From Nostoc sp. 'Lobaria pulmonaria (5183) cyanobiont' (GTDB taxonomy: Bacteria > Cyanobacteriota > Cyanobacteriia > Cyanobacteriales > Nostocaceae), in the NCBI RefSeq assembly GCF_002949795.1, contig NZ_CP026692.1:1609501-1673500 (forward strand): a DNA stretch of 64,000 nucleotides. The letters are read 5' to 3'. The translations under genes and the position numbers were made by a program. The notes under the pieces are model-generated. The model was not told where the DNA came from. It made no database searches and saw only the letters and a list, made by a program, of their open reading frames with translations. The first letter of the stretch is position 1. Each line of letters opens with the position of its first letter. Below are positions 48,657 to 57,147 of this stretch, piece by piece.

Positions 48657-49070
48657 ATGTCCGAGACATCACAGCTAGATGTGATTATGCGTCAATTAGA
48701 TACCTTATCTTTAGTGGAACTGCTAAAAATTAGGACACAAATCGATGCGTTGATTGAAGAAAAATCTTCACTATTATCCAATATTCTGATTTCTGAAAAC
48801 TATCGTATAGCAACATCTGTTTCTAATGAAACGAGAGATATTAATGAAGTGGCTATGACTAACCGATTCCCTCCCCTAGCATCGAATGTAACCAAGCTAG
48901 ATAAATATCAAGTTGCTCTACAATTTTCTGAATTGGAAGCCAATGGGGATGATTCCTTAGAACAGGTAATAGAACTGGTTGACGAATGGATGGTTGATGA
49001 ATCGGGATATGATGAACAAACATACCCACAGATTGAGACAGGCTTGAATCAGAATCGGATGTCAGTGTAA
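48657..49070 (+). CDS. putative antitoxin partner of the PIN-domain protein
   Basis: A 137-residue acidic protein. The N-terminal 40 residues form amphipathic helices (LDTLSLVELLKIRTQIDALI); the C-terminus EWMVDESGYDEQTYPQIE is the type seen in cyanobacterial proteins encoded just before PIN toxins. No classical AbrB, PHD or ribbon-helix-helix domain is visible. It ends 8 bp before the PIN gene. Its role as antitoxin is inferred from pairing and position. Confidence 0.65.
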   Translation: MSETSQLDVIMRQLDTLSLVELLKIRTQIDALIEEKSSLLSNILISENYRIATSVSNETRDINEVAMTNRFPPLASNVTKLDKYQVALQFSELEANGDDSLEQVIELVDEWMVDESGYDEQTYPQIETGLNQNRMSV

Positions 49071-49078
49071 AAACACAG

Positions 49079-49543
49079 ATGAGTAGAGCCGTATTGCTAG
49101 ACACTCATCCTTTGAGCCAAGTAACGCATCCACAAGTAGACCCAAAAGTCCAACAGTGGTTACAATCGTTAGGGAAAACCGAAACTGTTATACGTGTGCC
49201 GGAAATAGCCGATTATGAACTTCGGCGTGAACTATTGAGACAAGGAAAACGAAAAAGTATAGATCGCCTCAACAAACTTAGTCAAATTTGTCTCATACCA
49301 CTGACTCCCGAAACGATGCGAAAAGCAGCCGAACTATGGGCATGGGTACGAAACCAGGGGAAGCCTACAGCAAGCAATGATAGCTTAGATGGTGATGTAA
49401 TTCTTGCTGCTCAAGCAATTCTCCAATTGAAGAGTTTTGATCAGGTGATAGTTGTGACAACAAACTTGAAACACATATCACGCTTTGAGAGCGAAGGAAT
49501 ATGTGTATTAGATTGGCAGCAAACTCTGAATGAGCTAGTTTAA
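49079..49543 (+). CDS. PIN-domain ribonuclease toxin (VapC-like)
   Basis: A 154-residue PIN-fold protein with the acidic cluster Asp8 (VLLDTHPLS), Glu47 (ADYELRREL) and Asp104/Asp106 (SLDGDVILA), followed by VVTTNLKHISRF. Such enzymes cut RNA in a magnesium-dependent way and, with the preceding gene, would form a type II toxin-antitoxin pair. The start ATG at 49079 is close behind the antitoxin stop. A truncated, nonsense-bearing second copy lies at 54520-54842. After its stop comes a fragment of the hydrolase 3' end. Confidence 0.82.
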   Translation: MSRAVLLDTHPLSQVTHPQVDPKVQQWLQSLGKTETVIRVPEIADYELRRELLRQGKRKSIDRLNKLSQICLIPLTPETMRKAAELWAWVRNQGKPTASNDSLDGDVILAAQAILQLKSFDQVIVVTTNLKHISRFESEGICVLDWQQTLNELV

Positions 49544-49557
49544 TTCGTTTAAATTAT

Positions 49558-49622
49558 GGCTTTTTAAGATAGCTTTAATAAACTCTCGAATCTCGATCGC
49601 TACAACCCCAGCACAAGATGTC
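49558..49622. repeat. duplicated 3' end of the alpha/beta hydrolase gene (copy B)
   Basis: GGCTTTTTAAGATA leading into AATAAACTCTCGAATCTCGATCGC and CCAGCACAAGAT parallels 54857-54990 with an internal deletion; the coding part matches at roughly 87 percent. It follows the intact toxin exactly as the real hydrolase 3' end follows the decayed toxin. Confidence 0.75.
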
Positions 49623-49627
49623 GAGCA

Positions 49628-51346
49628 TTAGTTTACTAAGATTGATTTGGATTCAAGTTGCGATCGCCCATTATCGTGATGCGACAGGGCCGCCATTCCA
49701 TGTTCTTGGGCACGCAGCTCTTGACCAGAGATTTCTGGCTCTTTAATATAAACTGAACTCAGTAAGATATTCAGGACTCCACCTTCTTCAGCCTGACGCA
49801 CAGCGCAATGCGTAATCAATTCACCCACATTCAGAATCACATTGTCTTCTGGATCAAGAATGACGCGGGTAACAGGACGACCCAATGCTTGTTCAATTCG
49901 TTGCTTCCTCATTGCCCGTGTACTGCGTCTTTGTAGCATTTCTGCCTTTTGTTTCAAGGCTTGCCAGAAAGTATTGAGGTTCTCTTGGGCGACGCTTGCC
50001 CCTTGGCGCAGTTGAACTTTAGTTTCTAACCATGTGTCACTTGTAGTAGAACGAACTGCGGTTGCTAGAGCCAGACCAGCAGCGTTGAGTAATTCTGCTT
50101 GTTTGCCGTAACTCTGGGCACGAGCAAGGACGGATTCAGTTACAATCTGCCCAGATGCCGCAATAATTAAGCCATCGTCAGCACGGACTGTTTGCAGGAC
50201 TCTGCGCCCTCTTACCTGCTGGATCGCCTGTGCTGCCAGCCCATTAACGGAGTGACGTAGGTTAGCAGCACTGCTCATCGTTGCGCTCCCAATTCGATTG
50301 CTAGTAGATTCTGTTGCTGCTTGCAAATTGCGGCTGATGTTTGCAGTCAGACTGCCACCGGTAGCTCGATAGAGTTCATCAAGGATACCCATACGAGAGG
50401 CCGCTTCTGCATCAACTAGCGTGACTTCTTGCCCTTGTAGTAGCAGTACACTACCGTCTGGCGTTAGCACATCTCGTTCAACATGTTTGCCAATCACGTA
50501 TACTTTTTGCTCGGCAGGGTCAACCAAATTATTTGTCAGGGAGGCAGCTGCATTTCGATTGAGGTCTTGCAGTTTGCCACTAGTAGCATCAGTTGCAGCT
50601 TGTAGTTGCTCACCTGCATTCTGGCTTGCTGACTGTAGCCTGCGGTTCACGTTCTCTACTGAGCTTTGTATTTGCTCACCTGCATTCTGGCTTGCTGACT
50701 GTAGCCTGCGGTTCACGTTCTCTACTGAGCTTTGTAGTTGCTCACCTGCATTTTGGCTGGCTGACTGTAGCCTGCGGTTAGCCGTTTGAGCCGATTCTTG
50801 GAACCTGTCTTCAGTTGCTTGGACTGCTCCCCGGATACCACCGACCTGTTCTTCCATCATTTGAGCAGTTTCTGGAGGCACAAAGGCAACATCGTCACCA
50901 ATTGTCAGTGCTTCGGGAGCAGGAACGAAAGATCGCCCGGAGTAAGCATCAGCAAATATACCGCCAGAAACTTCGTATCCTTCCACCAGTCCACTATGCT
51001 CATCGAAGAACAAATCCACCAGTCCACCCAGGTAAAGTCCCTCAGTGGTCAGAATTCTCGTTCCTCTGAGTACGATATTCTGGTGCAGAATCTCTTTAAT
51101 TGCAGGAACACGATGTGCCTTAACAATAGATTCTTTTGATTTAACTATGATCGCATCTGACCCGATCGCTTGCACCTCTTGTAGAGGAATAACTTTTGCA
51201 TCCCCAAAAAGTCCCTTCTCTTCAACCAGGAAACCCAAAAGTTGATTGCGTTTGTGATCAAAAATTAAATCTATAATTCGCTGAATTTTCTGACCCTTGT
51301 CAGAGGTGACGACTACTTTATCGATCACATCACTACCTTTACGCAT
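49628..51346 (-). CDS. PRC-barrel domain protein with internal coiled-coil repeats
   Basis: A 572-residue protein. The N-terminus (about 1-75) is a PRC-barrel ([24 protein letters not shown]), a second barrel-like segment spans about 85-155, and a third lies near 275-320 ([17 protein letters not shown]). Between about 185 and 260 are tandem 22-residue repeats ([19 protein letters not shown]) predicted as coiled coil. The C-terminal third repeats barrel-like strands. No signal peptide or membrane helix is evident. PRC-barrels bind RNA or proteins in many settings; here the function is unknown. The start is ATG at 51346. Confidence 0.8.
   Translation of the reverse strand: MRKGSDVIDKVVVTSDKGQKIQRIIDLIFDHKRNQLLGFLVEEKGLFGDAKVIPLQEVQAIGSDAIIVKSKESIVKAHRVPAIKEILHQNIVLRGTRILTTEGLYLGGLVDLFFDEHSGLVEGYEVSGGIFADAYSGRSFVPAPEALTIGDDVAFVPPETAQMMEEQVGGIRGAVQATEDRFQESAQTANRRLQSASQNAGEQLQSSVENVNRRLQSASQNAGEQIQSSVENVNRRLQSASQNAGEQLQAATDATSGKLQDLNRNAAASLTNNLVDPAEQKVYVIGKHVERDVLTPDGSVLLLQGQEVTLVDAEAASRMGILDELYRATGGSLTANISRNLQAATESTSNRIGSATMSSAANLRHSVNGLAAQAIQQVRGRRVLQTVRADDGLIIAASGQIVTESVLARAQSYGKQAELLNAAGLALATAVRSTTSDTWLETKVQLRQGASVAQENLNTFWQALKQKAEMLQRRSTRAMRKQRIEQALGRPVTRVILDPEDNVILNVGELITHCAVRQAEEGGVLNILLSSVYIKEPEISGQELRAQEHGMAALSHHDNGRSQLESKSILVN
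50600..50789 (-). repeat. three 66-bp tandem repeats inside the PRC-barrel gene
   Basis: Units begin at 50600, 50666 and 50732. Units 1 and 2 differ at a single base, unit 3 diverges at its end. Each codes for 22 residues of coiled coil, so changes in copy number keep the frame. Confidence 0.9.
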
Positions 51347-51366
51347 TTCTCTATCCCTCGCAGTTA

Positions 51367-51564
51367 TTATTGATTGGGTTGTCCAGTGACTTGTTCGTTG
51401 GTTGGCTGAATTTTTAGCTGAAAATATCGTCCCTCTCTGCCAAAACCAGGAACGATGTCAATAACGCCAAAGTATTCCAAGAATACCCCAAAGATGGCGA
51501 CAAGGATGATGAAAACGGTGATATTTGCTCCAGTATTAGAGCGTTGTCCTACGAGTCTAGGCAT
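51367..51564 (-). CDS. small single-pass membrane protein
   Basis: A 65-residue protein with one hydrophobic helix at about 14-36 (ITVFIILVAIFGVFLEYFG) and a polar C-terminus. ATG at 51564; the gene lies 20 bp upstream of the PRC-barrel gene on the same strand, so they are probably co-transcribed. No family is recognised. The operon-like position and clean helix support it as a real gene. Confidence 0.65.
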   Translation of the reverse strand: MPRLVGQRSNTGANITVFIILVAIFGVFLEYFGVIDIVPGFGREGRYFQLKIQPTNEQVTGQPNQ

Positions 51565-52104
51565 TTTTTCCTCTTATTTATATATTGTTTTTTTATCGCC
51601 AAGCTTGTTATAAAAATCAGACAAGGTTGTTTAGATGGGAGCATCCCAATTTTGCCAAAAGATACAGGACTGGTACAAAAGCCCGATAAAAACCTCTTTC
51701 CTTTGTGTTCTTTGCGTCCTTTGCGGTTCGTTATTTCATTCTCCGTCTAAGTCAAAATACCGTATGAAAATCAACTTGCACATTTGGGATGCTCCCGTTT
51801 AGATAATTATTAATTGGACGTACATATCTATCTACCCACATATACCATCGCTCAGTTGATTCTTCAAAAATAAATAAATTCCCCAAAAAATATGGGCATT
51901 TGATTATTTGGATTTCCCTAAGCAATGGTTTGAGCGATTTTAATTAGCACTCATACTGGTGATGGGGCGGCTTAATTTAATGGATACCTCTATACATCCG
52001 TACAATGATCAACTAAAAAGCCGAGTTTTACTTGACCACAAGTATTCAAACACACATATATGGCGAAAAAAAGTTTTTCATTCGCCACTATACTGTGGTT
52101 AGCT
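51565..52104. other. intergenic region holding a MITE
   Basis: 540 bp. The 160-bp element 51637-51796 fills the first part. The rest is AT-rich with no gene or clear regulatory site. Confidence 0.6.
51637..51796. mobile_element. MITE with GGGAGCATCCCAA ends and 8-bp target duplication
   Basis: GGGAGCATCCCAA at the left end and its complement TTGGGATGCTCCC at the right end (13 bp perfect, weaker pairing for 6 more). GTTTAGAT stands on both sides (51629-51636 and 51797-51804). The 160-bp interior has no credible ORF. It is a non-autonomous transposon copy, distinct in sequence from the one at 47501. Confidence 0.85.
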
Positions 52105-52554
52105 CTAAGTCTGTGATTCTTGTCTGCCTAAAATTTGTTTTTGAAGCAAACGAATTTCTCCGGCTAATTCTTGCCGAGTAGAATCTTTGAGCAAATAGCG
52201 GAAAGTAAACCAAACTGTGTAACCCAGTCCAATGAACTGTAAAATTGGAGAAACTAATGGAATATCATTTATTGCGTTCAGTACTGCTAGAAATATTTTC
52301 AGTGCCGTAACTGTTATCACAAGCAAAGCAAAGCTGATAATCAGTAGTTTGTATTCTTGGTAGAACCTACCTATGTACTCAGGTAGTTGTGCCAAAAATG
52401 TAGAAATCTGTCTACCAATTCTTTGCCATTCTTCTTCAGTTTCTGAGGCAGGCGGTAACATTGGCAAGTTTCCAGCCTCTGAACCAATAAGAGCTTCTAT
52501 CCGGTTTTGGGAGGCAGCATCAACATATTGCTGTTGCTGTAATTCATTTTCCAT
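52105..52554 (-). CDS. CAAD/CURT1-like thylakoid membrane protein
   Basis: A 149-residue protein: Gln-rich N-terminus, an amphipathic segment (about 45-70), two close membrane helices (about 70-92 and 100-122), and a basic C-terminal helix. The run YKLLIISFALLVITVTALK and GLGYTVWFTFRYLL are typical of the CAAD domain shared by cyanobacterial membrane-bound aminoacyl-tRNA synthetases and plant CURT1 thylakoid-curvature proteins. As a free-standing copy it may shape or organise thylakoid membranes. ATG at 52554 has AGGAGAG upstream. Confidence 0.85.
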   Translation of the reverse strand: MENELQQQQYVDAASQNRIEALIGSEAGNLPMLPPASETEEEWQRIGRQISTFLAQLPEYIGRFYQEYKLLIISFALLVITVTALKIFLAVLNAINDIPLVSPILQFIGLGYTVWFTFRYLLKDSTRQELAGEIRLLQKQILGRQESQT

Positions 52555-52701
52555 AATTCTCTCCTAATTTTCTACAATGAGAACAGTTTTAAAGTTTAGG
52601 CTTTGTTGCTATCAACTTTGGCAATAGTTGCTTTAACAACTACATTTTTAACGCCTTTTATTTCCTTAGCTATGAATTTTTGACTCTACATACACAGTGA
52701 G

Positions 52702-52863
52702 TTAAAAAGTTTCATGTCGGCAGTCCACAATGATCACAGCACGGTCTTCACTGTTGTTATCAAAACTCACTATTTGACGAACTCCTCAGTTGTCTTCTGT
52801 GGAGGTATCATCAATAATGAAATCCTCAATTTTTCGCCGTTTGAGAATCGCTTCCGCACGCAT
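52702..52863 (-). pseudogene. possible small gene interrupted by one stop codon
   Basis: From ATG 52863 the frame reads MRAEAILKRRKIEDFIIDD, then TSTEDN, an in-frame TGA at 52796-52798, then GVRQIVSFDNNSEDRAVIIV and DCRHETF to TAA at 52702-52704. Both halves look protein-like and in one frame, which suggests a nonsense mutation in a protein of about 54 residues. No family is recognised; it could also be chance. Confidence 0.25.
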
Positions 52864-53214
52864 ATTCTCAGTAGGACTGCCTTTTATTATTACTAAGTAA
52901 TCAGATCAATTGAAGCGATCGCTTAATTTCTGTAGGGCTTCAATAATATTAAGACATTTTCATATTAGTTTTTCATCAATCTCTTGGAGTAAGTTTTTTT
53001 TCTCTAGAGTGAGATCAGGACTTCATCTCAAACAATAAGCCCTAAACAAATATCAGGATATTTGATTGAAATGTAAGGTTTTAAGAAATTTAACTAACTG
53101 AAAGTTCTGAATATATATGAATGTAGGTAAGTTTTAACCTGACATTTCTGGCTAGAACCTAGTCACAAAAATATTAATAATAGAGGTGTCCTGGTTTATG
53201 AAGACTGCCCTCTA

Positions 53215-53330
53215 GAGTTTTATAGGGCAACGGTTGTGAGCAAGGTTTAAATCCCCACTTTGTTAAATGGCTTATTTCCAGACGGGGTTAAAGCTCTGAC
53301 TGAAAAGTCCCTAAAACCGGACTTCCTTCT
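53215..53330 (+). other. structured leader candidate upstream of the AvaK-like gene
   Basis: Three stems can be drawn: GCCCT/AGGGC (about 53208-53229), AATCCCC/GGGGTT around a 30-nt loop (about 53250-53289), and AAGTCC/GGACTT (53305-53324). The block is GC-rich in AT-rich surroundings and about 210 bp before the start codon. It matches no riboswitch core I know; a 5' untranslated structure or small RNA is possible. Confidence 0.3.
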
Positions 53331-53542
53331 GGAAAATTTTAGTTATAATAGATTTCATCATCAGAGTGAAAAAAGTCAATATATTGAAATAAGACTTCTT
53401 TATAATGCAAGTAAAACTAGATGAATTTACTACTTTTTATTAAAGCTCAATATGATTTAACTGAATCTTCGGAAACAAGATTTATCTAAATTGAATGTGC
53501 TAAGTTATAAAAAAGAAACAGTACGTTTTAAGGAATAGAATA

Positions 53543-54427
53543 ATGCCACTGCAAAAAATAAGTGAATTTGATACAGATTACCGGGATGCTATTCAAGGTA
53601 ACGACATCAAAGGAATGGATGTGTATGTTCAGGGAACTGATGAGAAGATTGGCACAGTAAATGATGCTGTAGTCGATGAGCAAGGAGCATTTCGCTATTT
53701 AATTGTTGACTTAGGCTTATGGATTTTTGGCAAGAAAGTATTACTACCAGTAGGAAAATCGCGCATTGACTCTAGAGCAAACCGTGTATATGCCGTTGGG
53801 ATCACAAAAGAGCAAGCGGAAAATTTGCCTGAATATCAAGAACACACAGCGCTTGATTACGACTATGAAGAACGGGTGCGTGGAGGATATCGCACACCGT
53901 CTGTAGAAAGTTCAGCTGCGCTAGCATCGACAGATATTCGTACTCCCACTTATGATCGCAACAACTACACATACGCACAGGATGCGGATCTGTATGATGT
54001 CAACGCTCATGAAGACCAAACCTTCAAACTTTACGAAGAAAGGCTGGTTGCCAACAAACAACGCCGGAAAACTGGAGAAGTGACAATTGGCAAGCACGTT
54101 GAAACCGAAACTGTCAGAGTTTCTGTTCCGGTGGAAAGAGAGCGAGTCGTGATTGAACGAGTTACTCCTCAAGATGCAGGCAAAGTTGTGTCGCCTCAAA
54201 CAGCTAACTTCGGTGAGGGCGAGGTAGCACGTATAGAACTCTATGAAGAAGTTGCTGATGTCCAGAAAGAAGCTTTTTTACGCGAAGAAGTCAGAGTGCA
54301 GAAAGTTGTAGACAAAGAAATCGTTGAAGTTGAAGATACTATTCGACGTGAAGAGTTAGATGTTGATGCTGAGGGTCGTACTATTGAGGAAAAAACTGGT
54401 AATAATTTGCCCAAAGACCGTATTTAA
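53543..54427 (+). CDS. PRC-barrel and DUF2382 (AvaK/YsnF-like) stress protein
   Basis: A 294-residue protein. Residues about 18-92 form a PRC-barrel (DIKGMDVYVQGTDEKIGTVND); about 163-280 is DUF2382, marked by LYEERLVANKQRRKTGEVTI, VETETVRVSVPVERE and EIVEVEDTIRREELD. A hydrophilic Asp/Tyr-rich linker joins them. AvaK, the founding cyanobacterial member, is abundant in akinetes of Anabaena variabilis, and homologues are linked to desiccation and stress. Highly charged and soluble. ATG at 53543 with AAGGAATAG upstream. A hairpin terminator follows. Confidence 0.88.
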   Translation: MPLQKISEFDTDYRDAIQGNDIKGMDVYVQGTDEKIGTVNDAVVDEQGAFRYLIVDLGLWIFGKKVLLPVGKSRIDSRANRVYAVGITKEQAENLPEYQEHTALDYDYEERVRGGYRTPSVESSAALASTDIRTPTYDRNNYTYAQDADLYDVNAHEDQTFKLYEERLVANKQRRKTGEVTIGKHVETETVRVSVPVERERVVIERVTPQDAGKVVSPQTANFGEGEVARIELYEEVADVQKEAFLREEVRVQKVVDKEIVEVEDTIRREELDVDAEGRTIEEKTGNNLPKDRI

Positions 54428-54467
54428 GAAGATTGCTTTTAGCCTTCATCACTTGTTAAACAGCACA

Positions 54468-54497
54468 GAGATTCCAGGCTGAGTCTGGAATCTCTTC
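54468..54497 (+). terminator. intrinsic terminator after the AvaK-like gene
   Basis: GAGATTCCAG (54468-54477) and CTGGAATCTC (54485-54494) form a perfect 10-bp stem with a 7-nt loop 41 bp after the stop, followed by TTC. The U-tract is short. Confidence 0.55.
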
Positions 54498-54519
54498 AAG
54501 CGTTTTCGGCATTTTTGTG

Positions 54520-54842
54520 ATCGAGCAGAACTCTTGAGAGAACATAAACAAAAAAGTATTGGCTGCCTCAACCAATTTAACCAAATTTGTCTTATACGAT
54601 TGACTCCTGAAACGATGCGAAAAGGAGCCGAATTATGGGTATGGGTGCGAAACTAGGGGAAGCCTACGGCAAGTAATGACAGCTTGGATGGTGATGTAAT
54701 TCTTGCTACTCAAGCAATTCTCCAATTGAAGAGTTTTGATCAGGTAATAGTTGTGACAACAAACTTGAAACACATATCACGCTTTGAGAGCGAAGGAATA
54801 TGTGTAGCAGATTGGCAGCAAACTCTCAATGATTTAGCTTAA
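54520..54842 (+). pseudogene. decayed second copy of the PIN-domain toxin
   Basis: In frame it reads RAELLREHKQKSIG, LTPETMRKGAELWVWVRN, then TAG, then GKPTASNDSLDGDVILA and so on to DWQQTLNDLA and TAA. Compared with the intact toxin (49079-49543) the first 48 or so codons are missing and a CAG codon has become TAG; most other differences are single bases. The last 170 bp are nearly identical to the intact gene. No antitoxin gene accompanies it. Confidence 0.9.
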
Positions 54843-54856
54843 TTGGTTGAGTTCAC

Positions 54857-54931
54857 GGCTTTTGAGATACGTAACCCGCTTTCCTCTAATAGTTCAGGGC
54901 TTTTGAGATACGTAACCCGCTTTCCTCTAAT
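54857..54931. repeat. 34-bp direct repeat between the toxin remnant and the hydrolase
   Basis: Two exact copies of a 34-bp segment starting GGCTTTTGAGATACGTAACC (54857-54890 and 54898-54931) separated by 7 bp. The second copy ends at the hydrolase stop codon. Confidence 0.9.
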
Positions 54932-55746
54932 CACTGATTTCCTTGAATAAACTCCCGAATCTCAACCGCTACAACTCCAGCACAAGATTCTGGTAAGTCA
55001 TTTCCGGCATGGGAAATCATTTTCAATTCAACTTTCGGCATTAGTTGAGCATAAACCCGACTCTTGGCTAAAGCATCTGGTGTATCTTGGCCACCTTGTA
55101 AAAGCAAAACCGGCACATCTATCATATAAAGCCGCTTTTGTACTAATTCTGCTTCAATTTCTATTTGTCGCCTTTTGAAAAGTAACTGACAACCTATGGG
55201 ATACGGCAATAGCGCCTGACGCAGATGCAAATCCTGTGCAATTTTTTCATGCCAACCCAGGATTTTAGTGAAGGGAGTTAGCGATCGCAAAAATTTAACT
55301 ATTAGTGGTGGATAATTCAATAATCGCCGCATCTTCTGGCAATACTCTTCTTGTCCTGCTATCTCTACGCCCTCTGGTGCTAGCAGTACCACACCATCAA
55401 CTTTTTCTGGATACTTTAAAGCATAGCTAGCAGCAATCCAACCCCCAAGAGAATGCCCCACTAAATATACTTTTTCTAGCTTCACAGCTTGCAAAAATTC
55501 AGCTAGACACTCAACTTGTAAATCTATCGAATGGTGGATATTAGGATTTTCTGATTCACCAAACCCTAACAAATCAGGTGCAAAACAATGAAAATCTTGT
55601 GCAAGGGATTCCATCACAGATAACCATTGACTGCTCTCATTCCAAGCACCATGTAAAAAAATTATAGGAGTTTTTTCACCGACTTCACGCCAGAATAATA
55701 GCCCTTGAGAAAGCTTTCTTCGGGAGTTACGGAATAGTGTATCCAT
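54931..55746 (-). CDS. alpha/beta hydrolase
   Basis: A 271-residue alpha/beta hydrolase with FLHGAWNESSQW (oxyanion region), DLLGFGESENP, nucleophile GHSLGGW, the acid in LLQGGQDTPDA and the histidine in ISHAGNDLPESC. No signal peptide. Substrate unknown; haloperoxidase- or esterase-like members share these motifs. The start is ATG at 55746. Its 3' end has been copied twice near the toxin-antitoxin locus (about 48475-48575 and 49558-49622). Confidence 0.88.
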   Translation of the reverse strand: MDTLFRNSRRKLSQGLLFWREVGEKTPIIFLHGAWNESSQWLSVMESLAQDFHCFAPDLLGFGESENPNIHHSIDLQVECLAEFLQAVKLEKVYLVGHSLGGWIAASYALKYPEKVDGVVLLAPEGVEIAGQEEYCQKMRRLLNYPPLIVKFLRSLTPFTKILGWHEKIAQDLHLRQALLPYPIGCQLLFKRRQIEIEAELVQKRLYMIDVPVLLLQGGQDTPDALAKSRVYAQLMPKVELKMISHAGNDLPESCAGVVAVEIREFIQGNQ

Positions 55747-55783
55747 TTTATTTAGTAGTTAACTTTTAGCACCATAATAAATA

Positions 55784-55912
55784 GTCATTGGTCATTGGTC
55801 ATTATTAACTAGTTCTGGACAAATTACAAACAGAGAAGTATGAGCCAAGGCTTCCTGACATCATAACTTTGGCAGCAAATGACAAAGGACTAATGACTAA
55901 TGACTAATGAAA
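55784..55912. repeat. heptameric repeats flanking a spacer
   Basis: TCATTGG heptamers (about 55784-55805) and GACTAAT heptamers (about 55886-55910) lie on either side of a 90-bp spacer between the hydrolase and NUDIX genes. They are roughly complementary to each other. Confidence 0.65.
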
Positions 55913-55919
55913 AATATTG

Positions 55920-56414
55920 TTATGCCAGTGTTGTCAAGCCATTTAAGTAGTCTTGCAACTGCCTAGTATGGTCATGAGACATCTTTCCTGAAGGTAGTAA
56001 ACTGGGAAAGAAAGCTTGGATTTCCATGACTTCTAACGTGTCTTGAATCTCCATTGTCCCATGCACTTCGGCTTCAACCACAATACAAATTGAATGAATT
56101 CTGGGATCGCGGTCTGGTGCCGAGTAAACTCCTACTAAACGGTTAATTTTCACCAATTCTAGCCCGGTTTCCTCCATCAATTCCCGGCGGACTGTATTGG
56201 GAATATCTTCTCCCCAATCTACAATCCCTCCAGGCAATGACCAAAGACCATTGTCGCGCCGCCGGATCAGTACAATCCGACCATCGGGTAAAATTGGGAT
56301 GATACTAGTGCCAGTAATGGGATGACGAAATATTATACCCAATACTGTTTGTCCAATACGCCATAAGCTACGTGTGGACTCTACAGCTGCCGGAAAAAAA
56401 GCAATAACGTTCAA
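55920..56414 (-). CDS. NUDIX hydrolase
   Basis: A 164-residue protein with a complete Nudix box GGIVDWGEDIPNTVRRELME followed by ETGLEL (GX5EX7REUXEEXGU). It should hydrolyse a nucleoside diphosphate linked to another group, in the cytoplasm; the substrate is not predictable. The N-terminal 40 residues (FFPAAVESTRSLWRIGQTVLG) precede the usual Nudix fold. The start is ATG at 56414. Confidence 0.92.
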   Translation of the reverse strand: MNVIAFFPAAVESTRSLWRIGQTVLGIIFRHPITGTSIIPILPDGRIVLIRRRDNGLWSLPGGIVDWGEDIPNTVRRELMEETGLELVKINRLVGVYSAPDRDPRIHSICIVVEAEVHGTMEIQDTLEVMEIQAFFPSLLPSGKMSHDHTRQLQDYLNGLTTLA

Positions 56415-57147
56415 TCTTCAAAATTTATGTGTTGTATTCTATAGTTCTCTACCACTTACATAGGCTCAACTAATAAAATTTTTGTTGAGTTTTGTTTTAT
56501 ACAAAAATGCTTGTGGGTTGAGATTTTATTCTCACGATTTACGTAGAATATTATCAATTCTAACATCAAGTTTCATGAGAAGCACTATATTTATATATAC
56601 ATAATATTTTTTTAAAAAAGTAAACTTTCAGTTTATAGCTAACATTAGTGCTGCTGAAATTAGCTGTTAATAATAGATTTTTATAACAAATAAAAATAAT
56701 ATGAATAATAAGTCAAAATTCTGAATCATGAATTTATAAGAGGCAATTAAGTAGGGTTTAAAACCTACAATTAATTAAACACCACTAAATAAAAAATTAG
56801 ACTTTATGCTTAAACTTACCTATGCCTCCCGAATTTTGATGACCGACTCCTGAATTATTTCTTGATAATTTCTTGATAATATTGGTTTGTTTCAAGAACA
56901 ACAACTAATGAGCTAATTTACAATCATTTGACAGATTGGAATCTCAGAAAAGATATTTTTGCCCTACTGGCGTGGATAATTCAGAATTTATATTGACAAA
57001 ACCAGGTAAAATGCGGTAGACTAGCACACTGTTTAAAGCATATTTATTGCTGCACTAGGCTAGAAGTATATCAATAACATTGGTAGCTAATATTGCCTAA
57101 GTGATGCCTAGTTGCTACTTTTTTGTTGTTTATTAATAGAGGTGAAC
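56415..57147. other. AT-rich intergenic region
   Basis: About 730 bp, very AT-rich, between the divergent NUDIX and small basic protein genes. No gene, repeat family or RNA was recognised. Part of it must be the promoter region of the small basic protein. Confidence 0.5.

Larger units (their letters stand above)
52555..53542. other. intergenic region upstream of the AvaK-like gene
   Basis: About 990 bp. It contains a possible decayed minus-strand gene (52702-52863), an A/T-rich middle, and a GC-richer structured segment at about 53215-53330 before the AvaK-like gene. No complete gene is supported. Confidence 0.55.

Noticed and set aside
50421-50789. 122-codon plus-strand frame with Cys/Ser repeats
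   Set aside because: It is the antisense reading of the 66-bp repeats in the PRC-barrel gene.
51544-51750. 68-codon frame running into the MITE at 51637
   Set aside because: It starts inside the small membrane protein gene on the other strand and continues into transposon sequence.
57112-57147. Upstream ATG as start of the small basic protein
   Set aside because: It would add a hydrophobic stretch ahead of a start that already has GAGGTG at ideal spacing.
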